In this document: in pieces, positions 5,210 through 6,008 of the stretch
Position numbering within the stretch: the stretch's first letter is position 1
Layout of the letters: each line of letters begins with the position of its first letter
Origin: Candidatus Rokuibacteriota bacterium
GTDB taxonomy: Bacteria; Methylomirabilota; Methylomirabilia; Rokubacteriales; JACOUJ01
NCBI GenBank assembly: GCA_016177865.1
Contig: JACOUJ010000075.1
Coordinates: 1-6,008 of the forward strand
Length of the DNA: 6,008 bases
Direction: 5' to 3'
Made by a program: the position numbers and the translations under genes
Notes under the pieces: model-generated
Seen by the model: the letters and a program-made list of their open reading frames with translations, nothing else
Told to the model about the DNA's origin: nothing
Database searches by the model: none

Positions 5210-6008
5210 GGGAGGGCCCCCCCCGTGCACCAGTGATCAGCCGCACGCCCCGGTCGTATGTAAAGTAAGCCCACACCCATTCCCACAGCACAAGCACCCG
5301 GTTTCGGAAGCCGATCAGGAAAAAGATGTGCACCGTGAGCCAGACGAGCCATGCGAGGAATCCGGAGAGCTTTAGGGAGCGGATCTCGGCGACAGCGGCG
5401 TTCCGGCCGATCGTGGCCATCAGCCCCTTGTCCAGGTAGCGGAAGGGGAGCCTGTTCTCGCCGCGCCCGGCTCGCAGGATGTTGCGCGCGGCATGGCGTC
5501 CCATCTGCATCGCCACCTGCGCCACGCCCGGGAGCGGGTGATCCCCCTGGTGATGAAACGCGGCCAGATCGCCGATCACGTAGATCTCGGACTGTCCGGG
5601 CGCGGTGAGGTCCGGCTCGACGAGGACGCGCCCAGCCTTGTCCAGAGGCGCGCCGAGCGTCTTGGCGATCGGGGTGGCCCTGACCCCGGCGGCCCAGACG
5701 ACGGTCTCTGTCCGGATCACGAGCGAGCCGGCCGCGACCACGCCGGGGGTGATCCGCGTCACCGGACTCCCGGTCCTCACCTCGACCCCCATCCTCTCGA
5801 GCCGAGCCTGGGCAGCCCGGCCCAACGGCTCGGCGAAGGTGGACAGCAGTCGCGGGCCGCCCTCTAGAAGAATGATGCGGGCATGCGTCGGATCGATCGA
5901 GCGGAAGTCGTGGGCCAGCGCGAAGCGCGAGATCTCGGCAAGTGCGCCGGCCAGCTCCACGCCTGTGGGCCCACCCCCTACAATGACGAAGGTGAGCCAG
6001 GCCTGCCG
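5193..6008 (-). CDS. ndh: Type II NADH dehydrogenase (NDH-2), C-terminal part (truncated by window edge)
   Basis: The minus strand is open from the right edge to TGA 5195-5193, giving 271 residues of a protein usually about 400-450 long. The visible part starts just before the NADH-binding Rossmann motif VIVGGGPTGVELAGALAE (visible residues 8-25). It continues with VVWAAGVRA (103-111) and the FAD-contacting IYVIGDLA (142-149), then AQVAMQMGRHAARNI (163-177) and the FRYLDKGLMATIGR block (189-202). It ends in the hydrophobic, aromatic segment GFLAWLVWLTVHIFFLIGFRNR (about 216-237) and the W-x-Y-x-T-x-x-R-G stretch near the C-terminus. Known: NDH-2 is a single-subunit, non-proton-pumping enzyme that passes electrons from NADH to quinone at the inner face of the membrane, and the C-terminal segment anchors it. 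The N-terminal FAD-binding fold lies off the window. No defect is seen, and the last 17 bases overlap the end of the PAL-like gene. Confidence 0.93.
   Translation of the reverse strand, partial: RQAWLTFVIVGGGPTGVELAGALAEISRFALAHDFRSIDPTHARIILLEGGPRLLSTFAEPLGRAAQARLERMGVEVRTGSPVTRITPGVVAAGSLVIRTETVVWAAGVRATPIAKTLGAPLDKAGRVLVEPDLTAPGQSEIYVIGDLAAFHHQGDHPLPGVAQVAMQMGRHAARNILRAGRGENRLPFRYLDKGLMATIGRNAAVAEIRSLKLSGFLAWLVWLTVHIFFLIGFRNRVLVLWEWVWAYFTYDRGVRLITGARGGPSLNGPG

Noticed and set aside
4274..5230. Minus-strand open frame (318 codons) opposite the PAL-like gene
   Set aside because: Composition is acidic and Val/Asp/Pro-rich with no recognisable motif, while the plus strand encodes clear NHL blades.

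Overview
The window is compact, high-GC bacterial DNA. Gene density is high, GTG and TTG starts occur, and long antisense shadow frames lie behind most genes. The gene mix fits an uncultivated soil or subsurface lineage of the Rokubacteria/NC10 or Actinobacteria kind: an F420-type luciferase-like oxidoreductase, an NHL-repeat amidating-lyase-like protein, a GyaR-type dehydrogenase and a type II NADH dehydrogenase. This placement is inference from gene content; no marker gene is present.

Left half (1-3035), all on the minus strand, in transcription order: a 2-hydroxyacid dehydrogenase cut off before its catalytic Glu and His (2232-3035); a 48-base gap; a polytopic O-antigen ligase/polymerase-like protein with an appended C-terminal soluble domain (222-2183); and an ECF sigma factor (1-231) whose start overlaps the ligase stop and which runs off the left edge. 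The dehydrogenase loses family similarity abruptly near 2262, which suggests an old deletion or insertion scar, or an assembly join.

Middle (3036-3239): a divergent intergenic region with an inverted repeat and weak promoter-like elements.

Right half: a plus-strand pair made of a luciferase-like F420-dependent oxidoreductase (3240-4190) and a six-bladed NHL/PAL-like protein (start best placed at GTG 4262, end 5209). They are separated by 71 bases holding a G-rich tract with quadruplex and hairpin potential, then a strong Shine-Dalgarno. A convergent minus-strand type II NADH dehydrogenase (5193-6008, N-terminus beyond the right edge) overlaps the end of the PAL-like gene by 17 bases.

Functionally, the left genes concern surface polysaccharide and possibly its sigma-factor control. 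The plus-strand pair looks like a small redox/lyase operon of unknown substrate, and the right-edge gene is respiratory. There is no CRISPR array, tRNA, rRNA or complete mobile element. The most unusual items are the PAL-like protein that keeps nearly all the catalytic residues of peptide-amidating lyase, its pairing with a flavin/F420 oxidoreductase, the ligase-sigma overlap, and the truncated dehydrogenase.
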